From NCBI RefSeq assembly GCF_900129505.1, contig NZ_LT670818.1, positions 6,233,001 to 6,297,000 of the forward strand: a stretch of DNA of 64,000 nucleotides, in the 5' to 3' direction. Made by a program: the position numbers and the translations under genes. Below the pieces are notes generated by a model, which saw only the letters and a program-made list of their open reading frames with translations, was not told the origin of the DNA and did no database searches. Origin of the DNA: Bradyrhizobium erythrophlei. Its GTDB lineage: Bacteria; Pseudomonadota; Alphaproteobacteria; Rhizobiales; Xanthobacteraceae. This document shows, in pieces, positions 55,537-63,648 of the stretch. Position 1 is the stretch's first letter, and each line of letters opens with the position of its first letter.

Positions 55537-56553
55537 TTACCTTTTCTCCTCTGCCGGACGGTCGCCGATCCGGCGCAGAAATATCTGTGCTTCCTCGGTC
55601 AACTCGCGGATTATTTCTCGTGCCGGCATCGAGCGCTTCACAGCACCCACCGATTGGCCGGCGTACAGGGCCATTGCATCGACGTGCCCTGTGGCGGTTC
55701 TATCCGCAACAGTGGCCGCGAAGCGCGGAACGGTAGCGCGCGTTCCATCGATGTTTGCCACGCTCGCAACGGTATCATCCTGTAATGCATCAGCTGCTTC
55801 GATGGCCGAGCGCAACACACGATGCGGCGCTTCGGGCCAGCCAACGTGGTAGGCGCTCCCGTAAATGCTGTCCTCGGCTCTGGCGGCGATAAGCGCGTCA
55901 ACGTAAATCGGGTGGATGTCGGCCTCCACGGCGGCAGCAAAGCGCGTCCCCAGGCGCACGCCGTCCGCGCCCGCTGCGAGCGCGGCGGCCATCGCGCGGC
56001 CAGTGCCGATCCCACCGGCAGCGACAACCGGAATGTCAGGCGCCGCTTCCAGCACATCGCAAAGCAGGGTCACGAGACCGACGGTGCCGCGAACGTGACC
56101 GCCAGCCTCAATCCCCTGCGCGACGATGACGTCGCAGCCGACGTCGACCGCCCGGCGAGCCTCGTCAACCGAGCCGACCTGCCAACACGCCAAGGCGCCT
56201 TGGTCGTGGACGATGCGGACGAACTCGGCATTCGGGTCGCTGTAGAAAAACTCGATCAACCTTGCGGCTTTCGCGGCCTGCTCGACGAACGCGCGCGGTG
56301 CCCTTCCCGCAGCGCTGCCCGATCGGATGATGAAGTTCACACCGAATGCACGGTTGGTCAGCCTCCGTGTGCGATCAAGGAGGTCCGCCAGCGTTGTCGG
56401 ATTGAGCCCGGCACGTGCTGTCCCAAGCATGCCGAACGCGCCGGCTTCGGAAACGGCCGCAGCCAATTCGGGGGCCGCTACCGTTCCCATGCCGGCCAGC
56501 TGGATCGGAATCTCGCACCCCACCAGCTTGGTAAAGCGTGTCATCAGCATCAT
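55537..56553 (-). CDS. Nitronate monooxygenase/2-nitropropane dioxygenase family
   Basis: 338 aa. FMN-dependent TIM barrel: CEIPIQLAGMGTVAAPELAA, GCDVIVAQGIEAGGHVRG (signature), DIPVVAAGGIGTGRAMAAAL (phosphate loop), GADGVRLGTRFAA. Oxidises nitronates such as propionate-3-nitronate, or acts as an enoyl reductase relative. The ATG at 56553 has GGAG upstream. A dispersed repeat lies at 56618-56715 just before it, so its promoter would lie within or next to that repeat. Confidence 0.88.
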   Translation of the reverse strand: MMLMTRFTKLVGCEIPIQLAGMGTVAAPELAAAVSEAGAFGMLGTARAGLNPTTLADLLDRTRRLTNRAFGVNFIIRSGSAAGRAPRAFVEQAAKAARLIEFFYSDPNAEFVRIVHDQGALACWQVGSVDEARRAVDVGCDVIVAQGIEAGGHVRGTVGLVTLLCDVLEAAPDIPVVAAGGIGTGRAMAAALAAGADGVRLGTRFAAAVEADIHPIYVDALIAARAEDSIYGSAYHVGWPEAPHRVLRSAIEAADALQDDTVASVANIDGTRATVPRFAATVADRTATGHVDAMALYAGQSVGAVKRSMPAREIIRELTEEAQIFLRRIGDRPAEEKR

Positions 56554-56617
56554 GCGCTCCGCGGTTTGCCACAGCAAATTTTCGCTTGAGCTTAGGATAA
56601 TGGGGAACGCCCGCAAT

Positions 56618-56715
56618 GGGTCAAAAGGCGAAATGCTCGCCGGGAGCAGATGTTTTCCGCTTCGGCTTCGACAGCGGACATTGCTCAACAGGTGCGGCAT
56701 GTCCGTTCGGTGCCA
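56618..56715 (+). repeat. 98-bp dispersed repeat, copy 1
   Basis: GGGTCAAAAGGCGAAATGCT ... TTTTCCGCTT ... GCATGTCCGTTCGGTGCCA. Direct repeat of 57405-57502, same length. Recognised as a dispersed family of Rhizobiales genomes. Confidence 0.8.
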
Positions 56716-56833
56716 GGAACGGAAGTCACCCTGTTCAAATAGATTCGTCGCCGAAGAGCTACTAGATTCGTTTTGACAGCTTTTTGATGCCGTTGTGATT
56801 TTCTATAATCGCCTACTGACACTTCAGTCATAG

Positions 56834-57247
56834 CTATTCAGCAAAGAGCCCTACTTCGATCTTGGTACCGGGGGCAGAAAGCTTGTGAGCAAGCTCGGTA
56901 GGGGCGGCAGAATTCGCCTCAGGTACAATTTGTAACTTGCCGCCAGTAATTTCGGTTACGAGGCGAGCCTTCATAATTACCTGTCCAAGAAACCGAACCT
57001 CTATGAACCGGCCAATATACTTGGCCGTAAAATCCGCAAACGAGCTTCGTGATTCTGCTGTCAACGTAACCGTTACTCCGGTTCTTTCGTCAATGCCGCG
57101 GCTCACTGCAGCGTCGGCAACATCGAGAATGATTCTGGGTGATTGAGCCGCCGCAATCGACGAGGACAACAACAATGTTACTAGCGCGCCGCAACGAAGT
57201 TTTCTGATAGCCAACATTACTAGCTGCGCGGGCGTTATCGAGGTCAT
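56834..57247 (-). CDS. Small exported protein resembling the SecD P1 head domain
   Basis: 137 aa. Signal peptide (CGALVTLLLSSSIAAAQ) then VTVTLTAESRSSFADFTAKY, IGRFIEVRFLGQVIMKARLV and GGKLQIVPEA, a pattern close to the P1 head subdomain of SecD. No SecD transmembrane part. Start: GGAG lies 10 bp before the ATG at 57247; an ATG at 57217 would begin closer to the signal peptide. Lower GC than its neighbours. Resemblance is by eye. Confidence 0.6.
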   Translation of the reverse strand: MTSITPAQLVMLAIRKLRCGALVTLLLSSSIAAAQSPRIILDVADAAVSRGIDERTGVTVTLTAESRSSFADFTAKYIGRFIEVRFLGQVIMKARLVTEITGGKLQIVPEANSAAPTELAHKLSAPGTKIEVGLFAE

Positions 57248-57404
57248 GAAGCCGTCGCTCCGCCCGCGAGTCCCAAAAAGTCACGTCGCCGCATATCCGC
57301 TCCCATGGTATCAGGACGGGCACTTTAGCCACTCTATTGGAGCTTCAGGAAGAGGCTTGGGGCGTAAACCACAAACCGTTTGGCGCGCGCCCGATGGCCG
57401 CTTT

Positions 57405-57502
57405 GGGTCAAAAGGCGAAATACTCGCTGCGAGTAGATGTTTTCCGCTTTGACCCCAACAACGGACATCGCTCAATAGGGTCAGCATGTCCGTTCGGTGC
57501 CA
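57405..57502 (+). repeat. 98-bp dispersed repeat, copy 2
   Basis: GGGTCAAAAGGCGAAATACT ... TTTTCCGCTT ... GCATGTCCGTTCGGTGCCA; direct repeat of 56618-56715. Sits next to a decayed substrate-binding-protein tail. Confidence 0.8.
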
Positions 57503-57533
57503 ACAAGAGACTCATGCGCAGCAATCTTCACCC

Positions 57534-57634
57534 CTATTCGATCACGTCGTCGGCACGGGAAAGCAGCGTTGGGGAAATGCTGAGGCCGAGTGCCTTAGCT
57601 GTCTTTAGATTGATGACCAGCTCGATTCTCCACC
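57534..57634 (-). pseudogene. C-terminal tail of an ABC-transporter substrate-binding protein
   Basis: About 32 codons on the minus strand read [20 protein letters not shown] and [13 protein letters not shown] then stop, the conserved end of PF04392-type (TrpX-like) binding proteins. Nothing of the remaining ~300 residues is left. In related genomes this tail is often found attached to the preceding repeat. Not functional. Confidence 0.75.
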
Positions 57635-57648
57635 CGGGCTACCCGTTC

Positions 57649-58923
57649 TCACTCCGCCGGAACCGCCTTGGCGAAGGCGATGCCCTTGGCTTCGGTGCCC
57701 ATGATGGTCAGGACCGCGATGACGATCGCGACGACGCCAGCGACGGTGGCAAGCGCAAGGCCGTAATTGCCGCCGAACTGGATGGCGAGGCCGGCCTGCA
57801 GCGTGGCGTTGACGGAGGCGAGGAGATTGCCGAGCTGATAGACGAAACCGGGAAACGTGGCCCGCGCGGTGTCGGGCGATAGTTCGTTGAGATGCACGGG
57901 CACGATACCCCAGGCGCCCTGAACGAAGAACTGCATCAGGAACGCGCCGACCGCGAGCAGGACCGGGCTGGCCGAAAGCGCCCACAGCGGAATCACCGGC
58001 AGCGACAACAGCGCGGCGATGACGATGCACCTGCGGCGGCCGAAGCGCTCCGATAGCGACCCGAACAGGATGCCGCCGCAGATCGCGCCGATATTATAGA
58101 TCACGGCGATGATGCCGACCTCATGCGGCGACAGCTTGTGTTCGACCTGCAGGAAGGTCGGGTAGAGGTCCTGCGTGCCGTGGCTGAAGAAGTTGAACGC
58201 GGTCATCAGTATCACGGCGTAGATGCCCAGCCGCCAGTTCTCCTGCAGCACCGTCCATGTGCTGCCGCGCTCGACGGCGGCCTGGGTGCTCCAGCTCGGC
58301 GACTCCGGCACGGTGCGCCGGATGTAGAACACCAGCAAAGCGGGAATGATGCCGACCATGAACATGCCGCGCCAGCCGATATACTGGAACAGCACGCCGT
58401 AGACGATCGAGGCCAGGAAATAGCCGGCCGGATATCCCGACTGCAACAGGCCGGAGACGAAGCCGCGCGCATGCGGCGGAATCGATTCCATCGTCAGCGA
58501 GGCGCCGACGCCCCATTCGCCGCCCATGGCGACGCCATAGAGCGCGCGCAGGATCAGAAGCACGGTCAGGCTCGGCGCGAAGCCGGAGGCGAATTCAAGG
58601 ATCGAATACAGCACGATGTTGACCATCAGGGTCGGGCGTCGGCCGTACCGATCCGCGGCGCGGCCAAAGATGAAGGCGCCGATCGGGCGCATTGCCAGCG
58701 TCAGCAGGATGGCGAAGGTGACGTCGGAAATGTCGGTGTGGAATTCCGCGGCGATGTCCTTCAGCACGAACACCAGCAGGAAGAAATCGAAGGCGTCGAG
58801 CGTCCATCCGAGGAAGGTCGCCACCACGACGTGGCGCTGCGCGCCGGTCCATCCAGAGAGCGCCCGGAAGGCCGGGAAGGCGGACTGTGACGGGGGAGAA
58901 GCGGGAATGGACATCGCAGACAT
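57649..58923 (-). CDS. MFS transporter, sialate/carboxylate:H+ symporter type
   Basis: 424 aa, twelve predicted helices. MFS motif A in the loop between helices 2 and 3 (GRAADRYGRRPTLMVN) and its half-repeat (GSLSERFGRRRCIVIA); helix 4 GVAMGGEWGVGASLTMES is typical of the metabolite/H+ symporter (SHS, JEN1-like) branch. Takes up a monocarboxylate or similar acid; substrate unknown. Start 58923 or, one Met later, 58914; neither has a strong ribosome binding site. Confidence 0.87.
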   Translation of the reverse strand: MSAMSIPASPPSQSAFPAFRALSGWTGAQRHVVVATFLGWTLDAFDFFLLVFVLKDIAAEFHTDISDVTFAILLTLAMRPIGAFIFGRAADRYGRRPTLMVNIVLYSILEFASGFAPSLTVLLILRALYGVAMGGEWGVGASLTMESIPPHARGFVSGLLQSGYPAGYFLASIVYGVLFQYIGWRGMFMVGIIPALLVFYIRRTVPESPSWSTQAAVERGSTWTVLQENWRLGIYAVILMTAFNFFSHGTQDLYPTFLQVEHKLSPHEVGIIAVIYNIGAICGGILFGSLSERFGRRRCIVIAALLSLPVIPLWALSASPVLLAVGAFLMQFFVQGAWGIVPVHLNELSPDTARATFPGFVYQLGNLLASVNATLQAGLAIQFGGNYGLALATVAGVVAIVIAVLTIMGTEAKGIAFAKAVPAE

Positions 58924-59080
58924 CCGGCAAATGTGGGCGAAAGGAGAACGCGCGGGCGGGAACCTTGTTTCCCTATCATCCGGGCGGCGAGGCCTTTGCG
59001 GATTCGCACGACGCGTTACATTGTGCGCTCGTCTGCTGGCTACACAGCGTCAGCGCGGATAACATCGCAAGGAGCCCGAG

Positions 59081-59869
59081 ATGAGCCTCTTGAACAACCC
59101 ATTCGATCCCGCCCGCGAGACGGCCCTGGTCACCGGCGCGGGAAACGGCATCGGGCGCGCGATCGCGCAGGCGCTGGTCGGCGAGGGTGTGCGCACGGTG
59201 TTCGCCGACGTGAACGGGGAGACGGTCACCCAGGCCGTCGCAAGCTCGCCGCGGCCGGAACTCGCGGTGACCTGGATCGGCGACCTCGCCAAACGCGACG
59301 CATGCGACGCGCTGCTGGCCGATGCGCGGGCTGCGGTCGGAACGGTGACGCACTTCGTGCACAGCGCCTCGCCGGCGCGGCGTGAGGCCGATCACGCGTT
59401 CGCCGTCAGCGGAGATACCTGGCAACAGATGCATGCGGTCAATCTGGACGCCGGCTTTTATCTCGCACGCGAACTCGCGCGTCCGCTGATCGCGGCCCGT
59501 GAGCCCGGCTCGTTCCTGTTCCTGACCTCGCTGCACGCTGGCACGCCGCGCAACCTGCCACATTATTCCACCGCCAAGGCGGCGATGACGATGCTGGTGC
59601 GAGAGCTCGCCAAGACGCTCGGGCGCTTCGGCATCCGGGTCAACGCGCTGGTGCCCGGCGCCATCGCCGCCGGCGGTTTCGTCGCCGATCCCGCGCTGGC
59701 GCGGCACATCCCGCTCGGCCGCCTCGGCCACAGCGAAGACCTCGCGCCGATGGCGCTGGCGGTGCTGTCGAACCGGGTCTCGGCCTACGTCACGGGCGCA
59801 GCGTTCGTGGTCGATGGCGGCTTGTCGCTGACGAACTGGTTCGAGCCGCCGGAGCTCGGCGATCTCTGA
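59081..59869 (+). CDS. Short-chain dehydrogenase/reductase
   Basis: 262 aa. Classical SDR: ALVTGAGNGIGRAIAQA (cofactor loop), HSASPARREADH, SLHAGTPRNLPHYSTAKAA (Tyr/Lys), GAAFVVDGGLSLTNWF end. Oxidoreductase for an unknown polyol or keto acid. ATG at 59081 with AAGGAGCC upstream. Divergent from the MFS gene, so the two may share a substrate. Confidence 0.9.
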   Translation: MSLLNNPFDPARETALVTGAGNGIGRAIAQALVGEGVRTVFADVNGETVTQAVASSPRPELAVTWIGDLAKRDACDALLADARAAVGTVTHFVHSASPARREADHAFAVSGDTWQQMHAVNLDAGFYLARELARPLIAAREPGSFLFLTSLHAGTPRNLPHYSTAKAAMTMLVRELAKTLGRFGIRVNALVPGAIAAGGFVADPALARHIPLGRLGHSEDLAPMALAVLSNRVSAYVTGAAFVVDGGLSLTNWFEPPELGDL

Positions 59870-59950
59870 AGGCGCCATGCGCGGTCTGTCACTTCAACGA
59901 CTCACCATGCCTCGGACAAAGCGGACGTTGGCGGTGCCGTTGTCGTCATC

Positions 59951-59979
59951 AAAAAAGAGGGCCCGCCGATTGGGCGGGC
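59951..59979 (-). terminator. Orphan Rho-independent terminator, minus strand
   Basis: Minus strand: GCCCGCC, 5-nt loop, GGCGGGC, CCTC then TTTTTT. Perfect 7-bp stem and six T. No minus-strand gene that I can name ends here. Confidence 0.75.
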
Positions 59980-60174
59980 AAAGTTTCGGGAGGAAGCGTT
60001 CCATATGCGGAACGCGATTTCGAGTCTCGAATGATTCGGCCGCTCTCGCATAGATCAAATTGGGTAGCGGTGCCGAGTTCGGAGCCGCCTGTGTCATTTG
60101 GGTCTCGGCGCTCCCCAAGCTCGTCAGCCCATTCGGCCCCACATTGATCGCGGGCTGCGTATCATTCCGATGTG

Positions 60175-60220
60175 AAAGGCCGTCCCCGACGTCTAACCCG
60201 GCGACGGCCTTTTTGTTTTT
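60175..60220 (+). terminator. Orphan Rho-independent terminator, plus strand
   Basis: AAAGGCCGTC, 18-nt loop, GACGGCCTTT, then TTGTTTTTC. Ten-bp stem and a T-run. It would end a transcript from the SDR gene (300 bp upstream) or an unrecognised small RNA. Confidence 0.82.
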
Positions 60221-60410
60221 CGTAACTAGCGGTAATCCAAGGCTCCGCCGTGCGGACGGTTCCATGCGGGAACCGCGTCCCGTAAACACTGAGACATTAT
60301 AACAACAACCGTCGTCCAATATTCGCGGATGCTGATCAGAGCCCGTAGTTAAGAAGCGTTAACTCATTCGTGGCGATATAATCGCACCAATGATTCCGGA
60401 GGGGGTCTCG

Positions 60411-60614
60411 ATGGCAAAATTTGCGATTGGCGAGCAGGTCGACAACGTGGCCGACGACCATGAGGGCGGCACAGTCGTCGCCGTGTTTCCAACAGTCGAC
60501 GGCAAGTTTCGATACGCCGTAGACACGGAAGGATACGGCACGCTTCAGTTCTTCGCCGAGGAAAAACTGGTCGTTCATTCCCACAAAGCCGGAGTGCGTG
60601 CGACCGTAGTTTGA
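60411..60614 (+). CDS. Small conserved protein (67 aa)
   Basis: 67 aa. MAKFAIGEQVDNVADDHEGG then TVVAVFPTVDGKFRYAVDTE: an SH3/KOW-like beta pattern. GGAGGGGG lies 6 bp before the ATG at 60411. Function unknown. Confidence 0.7.
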   Translation: MAKFAIGEQVDNVADDHEGGTVVAVFPTVDGKFRYAVDTEGYGTLQFFAEEKLVVHSHKAGVRATVV

Positions 60615-60847
60615 TTGCGGCGGTTGTCGTGACGACGTGAGAGCTGCTTGGCGGCGCGGGCGGATGTGTCCCTCCGCGCGCGGGTGAGTTCGGGCCTACG
60701 AGAAATCCGCCCGTCGCATCACGCCGATCCGGGCGAACATCGTTGGCGCGTCACGCTCCGCTACCAGCAACAGCGCCTCCATCCCGGCCGCCATTTTTTG
60801 GCATGGCGCTCGCGGCCTCCGGCAATGCATCGCTGTGCCGTTGAATA

Positions 60848-61333
60848 TTATGTGAAGTATCCGTCGCGTGTTTCGCGCTTGTGTTGGATGATGCCGCCGA
60901 ATGCGACCGCGACCAGAGCACCGCACAGCGTGACGATGGCGATGATCATGAGGACCTTGCGCATCAATGGATGCGGTGGTTCGACGAACACCGGCTTCGG
61001 CGGCACCACGAGCATGTCGGGCCAGCGGTCGATCCACGATGTCGCTTGCACCGCCGGACTGATCTCGGCCATCGCCGCCATGGTGTTCGACCACTCGCGC
61101 ATGTCTGGCGGTGCAGTCGGCTGCGCGTTAGCAGCACGATCATTCACGCTATCGTCGACCGGCAAAGGTTTAAGCCCGCGCCTGAAATAGGTCCAGCATC
61201 CGTCGTCATCGATGGCGAGTACTCGGCGCTGCCACGTGCGCGCGGCTTCGTCTCTGTCAAGACAGGAGCGCGATGCGTGCACTGGCGCAGATAGCAGAGC
61301 CGCTATCGCCAGAATTACGGCGGCACGAATCAT
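60848..61333 (-). CDS. Bitopic membrane protein of unknown function
   Basis: 161 aa. Signal peptide (AAVILAIAALLSAPVHA) and a C-terminal membrane helix (KVLMIIAIVTLCGALVAVAF) with a short basic cytoplasmic tail. The middle has a Cys pair (SRSCLDRD, DDGCWTYF). No family recognised. ATG at 61333. Confidence 0.65.
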   Translation of the reverse strand: MIRAAVILAIAALLSAPVHASRSCLDRDEAARTWQRRVLAIDDDGCWTYFRRGLKPLPVDDSVNDRAANAQPTAPPDMREWSNTMAAMAEISPAVQATSWIDRWPDMLVVPPKPVFVEPPHPLMRKVLMIIAIVTLCGALVAVAFGGIIQHKRETRDGYFT

Positions 61334-61875
61334 TTCAGCTCTCCGTCGTCATCCGAGATGTTTCTGACGGCGTCCTGCCGGCTCTTGGCTTTCTCACCGA
61401 AGAATAGCAAAAACCGCCTTTCCTTAACAGACACCCGAATGGGTACACCCCACCTGAACAGCTGGATGTCTGCTCCCGGCGAACAATTGCGATCGATCTC
61501 GGTGCAATCGTCCAGAAAGTTACCTCACAAGCCTGCGCCCTTGTTGAGACCACCAATGAAGGGTCCGCAGGGCATTGCGCCCTGCGGCCTCCGGTAAAAA
61601 TTGAATGCTTGTGAAGCCTGATCGAATGAGGTTCTCAACTTCCGGTCTTCGGGCACTTTTCTGACATGGTGCGACGCCCCGCTGCAGGTTTTTTGCCACG
61701 AATCAGCCTTACGTCCAATTTCGGCCGCCTCGTGGGCCAACGGGGATGGTCAGACCCGGCGCGTGTCGTCCGCTACTCACCGCGCGCCGGGCCGCTGACC
61801 CGGAAGGTTTTCATCGGTCACGTTCGGTTCCTGAAGGAGTGCGTAAATAGTCCATAGCTAGGGGAGTATTGATTC
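61334..61875. other. Intergenic region with a 9-bp palindrome
   Basis: 540 bp, no gene supported. Holds CCGCAGGGC/GCCCTGCGG at 61565-61587 (9-bp stem, ATTGC loop) without a T-run, perhaps a REP-like element. Confidence 0.45.
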
Positions 61876-62346
61876 ATGGTACAGTCCACTACTAATGGTA
61901 AAACTCTGGAGTTGGTCGATGTCGAATATGACATTGCCCAGGTGCTGACAAAAAGCCCGCCGCAACGAGATCACCGTGCAATCGATTTTGCGGTAGCCAA
62001 AGTCCGGACGCCATCGCCGCAGATGCCTCCACATGTCGAGCATCACGCCGATGTCGATCAGATTGGCAAACTCGGTGCCGAAGCGGTGATCGCACAATAT
62101 GAGGGGGCCGTTAAAGCCCTTGAGGCGATGGGCACAACGCTTATCGATTGTGTGCAGCGCGCCGAGACCATGGCGGCTGGATGCAAGGATGCCATCGCTT
62201 ACGTCCAAGACACCGCACAAAAATACCGCGAAGAGGCGAAGCTGATTTTCGATCGCATCCAGCAAGCATCGGTGATGACTTCCGAAGTCGTGTCGGTCTG
62301 CGACGCGATGCGAAAGAAGATCGAGAACCCCGCGCAATCAGCGTGA
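61876..62346 (+). CDS. Helical phasin-like protein
   Basis: 156 aa. Mainly two amphipathic helices: IAQYEGAVKALEAMGTTLID and YREEAKLIFDRIQQASVMTS, with the spacing of phasins or related granule proteins. No PHB gene nearby; the name is tentative. ATG at 61876 with GGGGAG upstream. Confidence 0.55.
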   Translation: MVQSTTNGKTLELVDVEYDIAQVLTKSPPQRDHRAIDFAVAKVRTPSPQMPPHVEHHADVDQIGKLGAEAVIAQYEGAVKALEAMGTTLIDCVQRAETMAAGCKDAIAYVQDTAQKYREEAKLIFDRIQQASVMTSEVVSVCDAMRKKIENPAQSA

Positions 62347-62446
62347 ACGATCGCACGGCAACGTAACTCACGGCGGCGTGTGTCGTCGCCGTGATCATCC
62401 AGGCTGAGCCGTGCTGCTCAAGATGAACGTGGACGGCCGGGACATA

Positions 62447-62522
62447 GGCGAGCGGAAGCGACGCCGTCCTTCGGACGGCTATGTGGCGAGCGGAAGCGAC
62501 GCCGTCCTTCGGACGGCTATGT
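62447..62522. repeat. 38-bp perfect tandem duplication with hairpin
   Basis: Two identical 38-bp units (62447-62484, 62485-62522), each with stem GCCGTCC/GGACGGC around TTC. The copies are exact, so duplication is recent or gene-converted. Confidence 0.88.
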
Positions 62523-62660
62523 CCGGCCCTGACGAAAGGGCTAACCGGCTAAGCTTGCTCCGGGAGGCCGGTTTTGACCGTAATCTTAGCCAAGTTTCCG
62601 ACTATTTTTCGCCCATTGCAGCCGCCAACTGATTCGGCGTTCATCGCGAGGGGCATTGCC

Positions 62661-63545
62661 ATGGGATTTTTCAAGCGTGAGCTCAGCCCGGTCGAGCACT
62701 TCGAAAGTGCGCTCAAGGCAAGACAGGCGGAGCGGCAGAAGCTGGCCGACCGGCTGAGCCTCACCGACGCGCTGCTGGCGGAAAAACGCGGCGCGGCCGA
62801 AAAGCTGGCGGTAGCCGGCGCCGCCAACGCCAAGCTCGAGCGCGCCGAGGCCGCCATGCGCGCCGTCGAGGAGCGCGCCAAGACCCAGCGTGCCGCCCTG
62901 GCCGAATGCGATGAGCAGGTGGCCTCGACCGAGCGGGCGCTGGCGGACGCCGCGGCGCAGCGCGACCGCAATCTGGCGGCGGACGGAATCGAGGCACTGG
63001 CCGGGGCGATCGAGCAGGCCCTTCCCAAATTTGAGGCGGGCGCCGGCGCATTGGTCGGGGCGGTCACCACAAGTGCTGCCTCGATGGTGGAGGCGACGAG
63101 GTTCTCGACCAGCGTCGAAGCGGTGCGTCGCGAGATCCTCGCGGCCGCGGATCTGATCTGCTGGGAGCTGCGTTCCGCCGCAGTGCGCACGCGCGCGGGC
63201 AACGCCAATGTCGCGTTATCGGCGGTCCTCGAGCCGGAGCAGCCGCAATCTGCCGAGATCGAGCGGCAATTGATCTACACGCTCAACCCGCTGCTGTGGC
63301 GGGAGGCCGGCGAGGTGCGCCGGGTTCCAGCGTTCGCGCTGGTGGGCTTGCCGAAAGGCCTGCTGCCGGCCGCGCTACGGCATCAGCATGTCGATCATCT
63401 CAACGCCCGGCGCGTGCAGACCCTGATGCACGTTCACGGCAGTGGACGGTCCGATGGCGAGATCAGCCCCGACGATCCGCATCTCGTCGATCTCGATGCG
63501 CTCGCCGCTGATGAGACCGACCGCGCAGAGGCCAATGTAGCCTGA
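62661..63545 (+). CDS. Coiled-coil protein of unknown function
   Basis: 294 aa. A long coiled coil (residues ~10-110: LKARQAERQKLADRLSLTDA and onward) precedes a globular C-terminal half (LIYTLNPLLWREAGEVRRVP). No family recognised. The ATG at 62661 is chosen because MGFFKRELSPVEHFE starts the helix; the frame is open to 62574. The N-terminus FFKREL may be a membrane-surface anchor. Confidence 0.65.
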   Translation: MGFFKRELSPVEHFESALKARQAERQKLADRLSLTDALLAEKRGAAEKLAVAGAANAKLERAEAAMRAVEERAKTQRAALAECDEQVASTERALADAAAQRDRNLAADGIEALAGAIEQALPKFEAGAGALVGAVTTSAASMVEATRFSTSVEAVRREILAAADLICWELRSAAVRTRAGNANVALSAVLEPEQPQSAEIERQLIYTLNPLLWREAGEVRRVPAFALVGLPKGLLPAALRHQHVDHLNARRVQTLMHVHGSGRSDGEISPDDPHLVDLDALAADETDRAEANVA

Positions 63546-63648
63546 CTCAAGAAGCAACCCATGAAATGGTGAGGTTCGTGCCTGGCCATGACAATGGCGG
63601 GGTGTAGACTCGCGTGCGGACAGTTGACGGATGGATGGAGAAGCCAAA

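Larger units (their letters stand above)
59870..60410. other. Intergenic region with two opposing terminators
   Basis: 540 bp. Contains a minus-strand terminator at 59951-59979 and a plus-strand terminator at 60175-60220, hence two overlapping RNAs of unknown identity. A 9-codon reading frame at 60005-60034 (plus) has GGGAGGAAG upstream. A minus-strand open frame 59894-60319 runs through the first terminator and is not believed. Confidence 0.55.

Noticed and set aside
59894..60319. 141-codon minus-strand protein
   Set aside because: A strong terminator on the same strand lies inside the frame and no family or ribosome binding site supports it.
61335..61740. Short minus-strand frames after the bitopic protein gene
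   Set aside because: No ribosome binding site, no family, and they contain a palindrome; left as intergenic.
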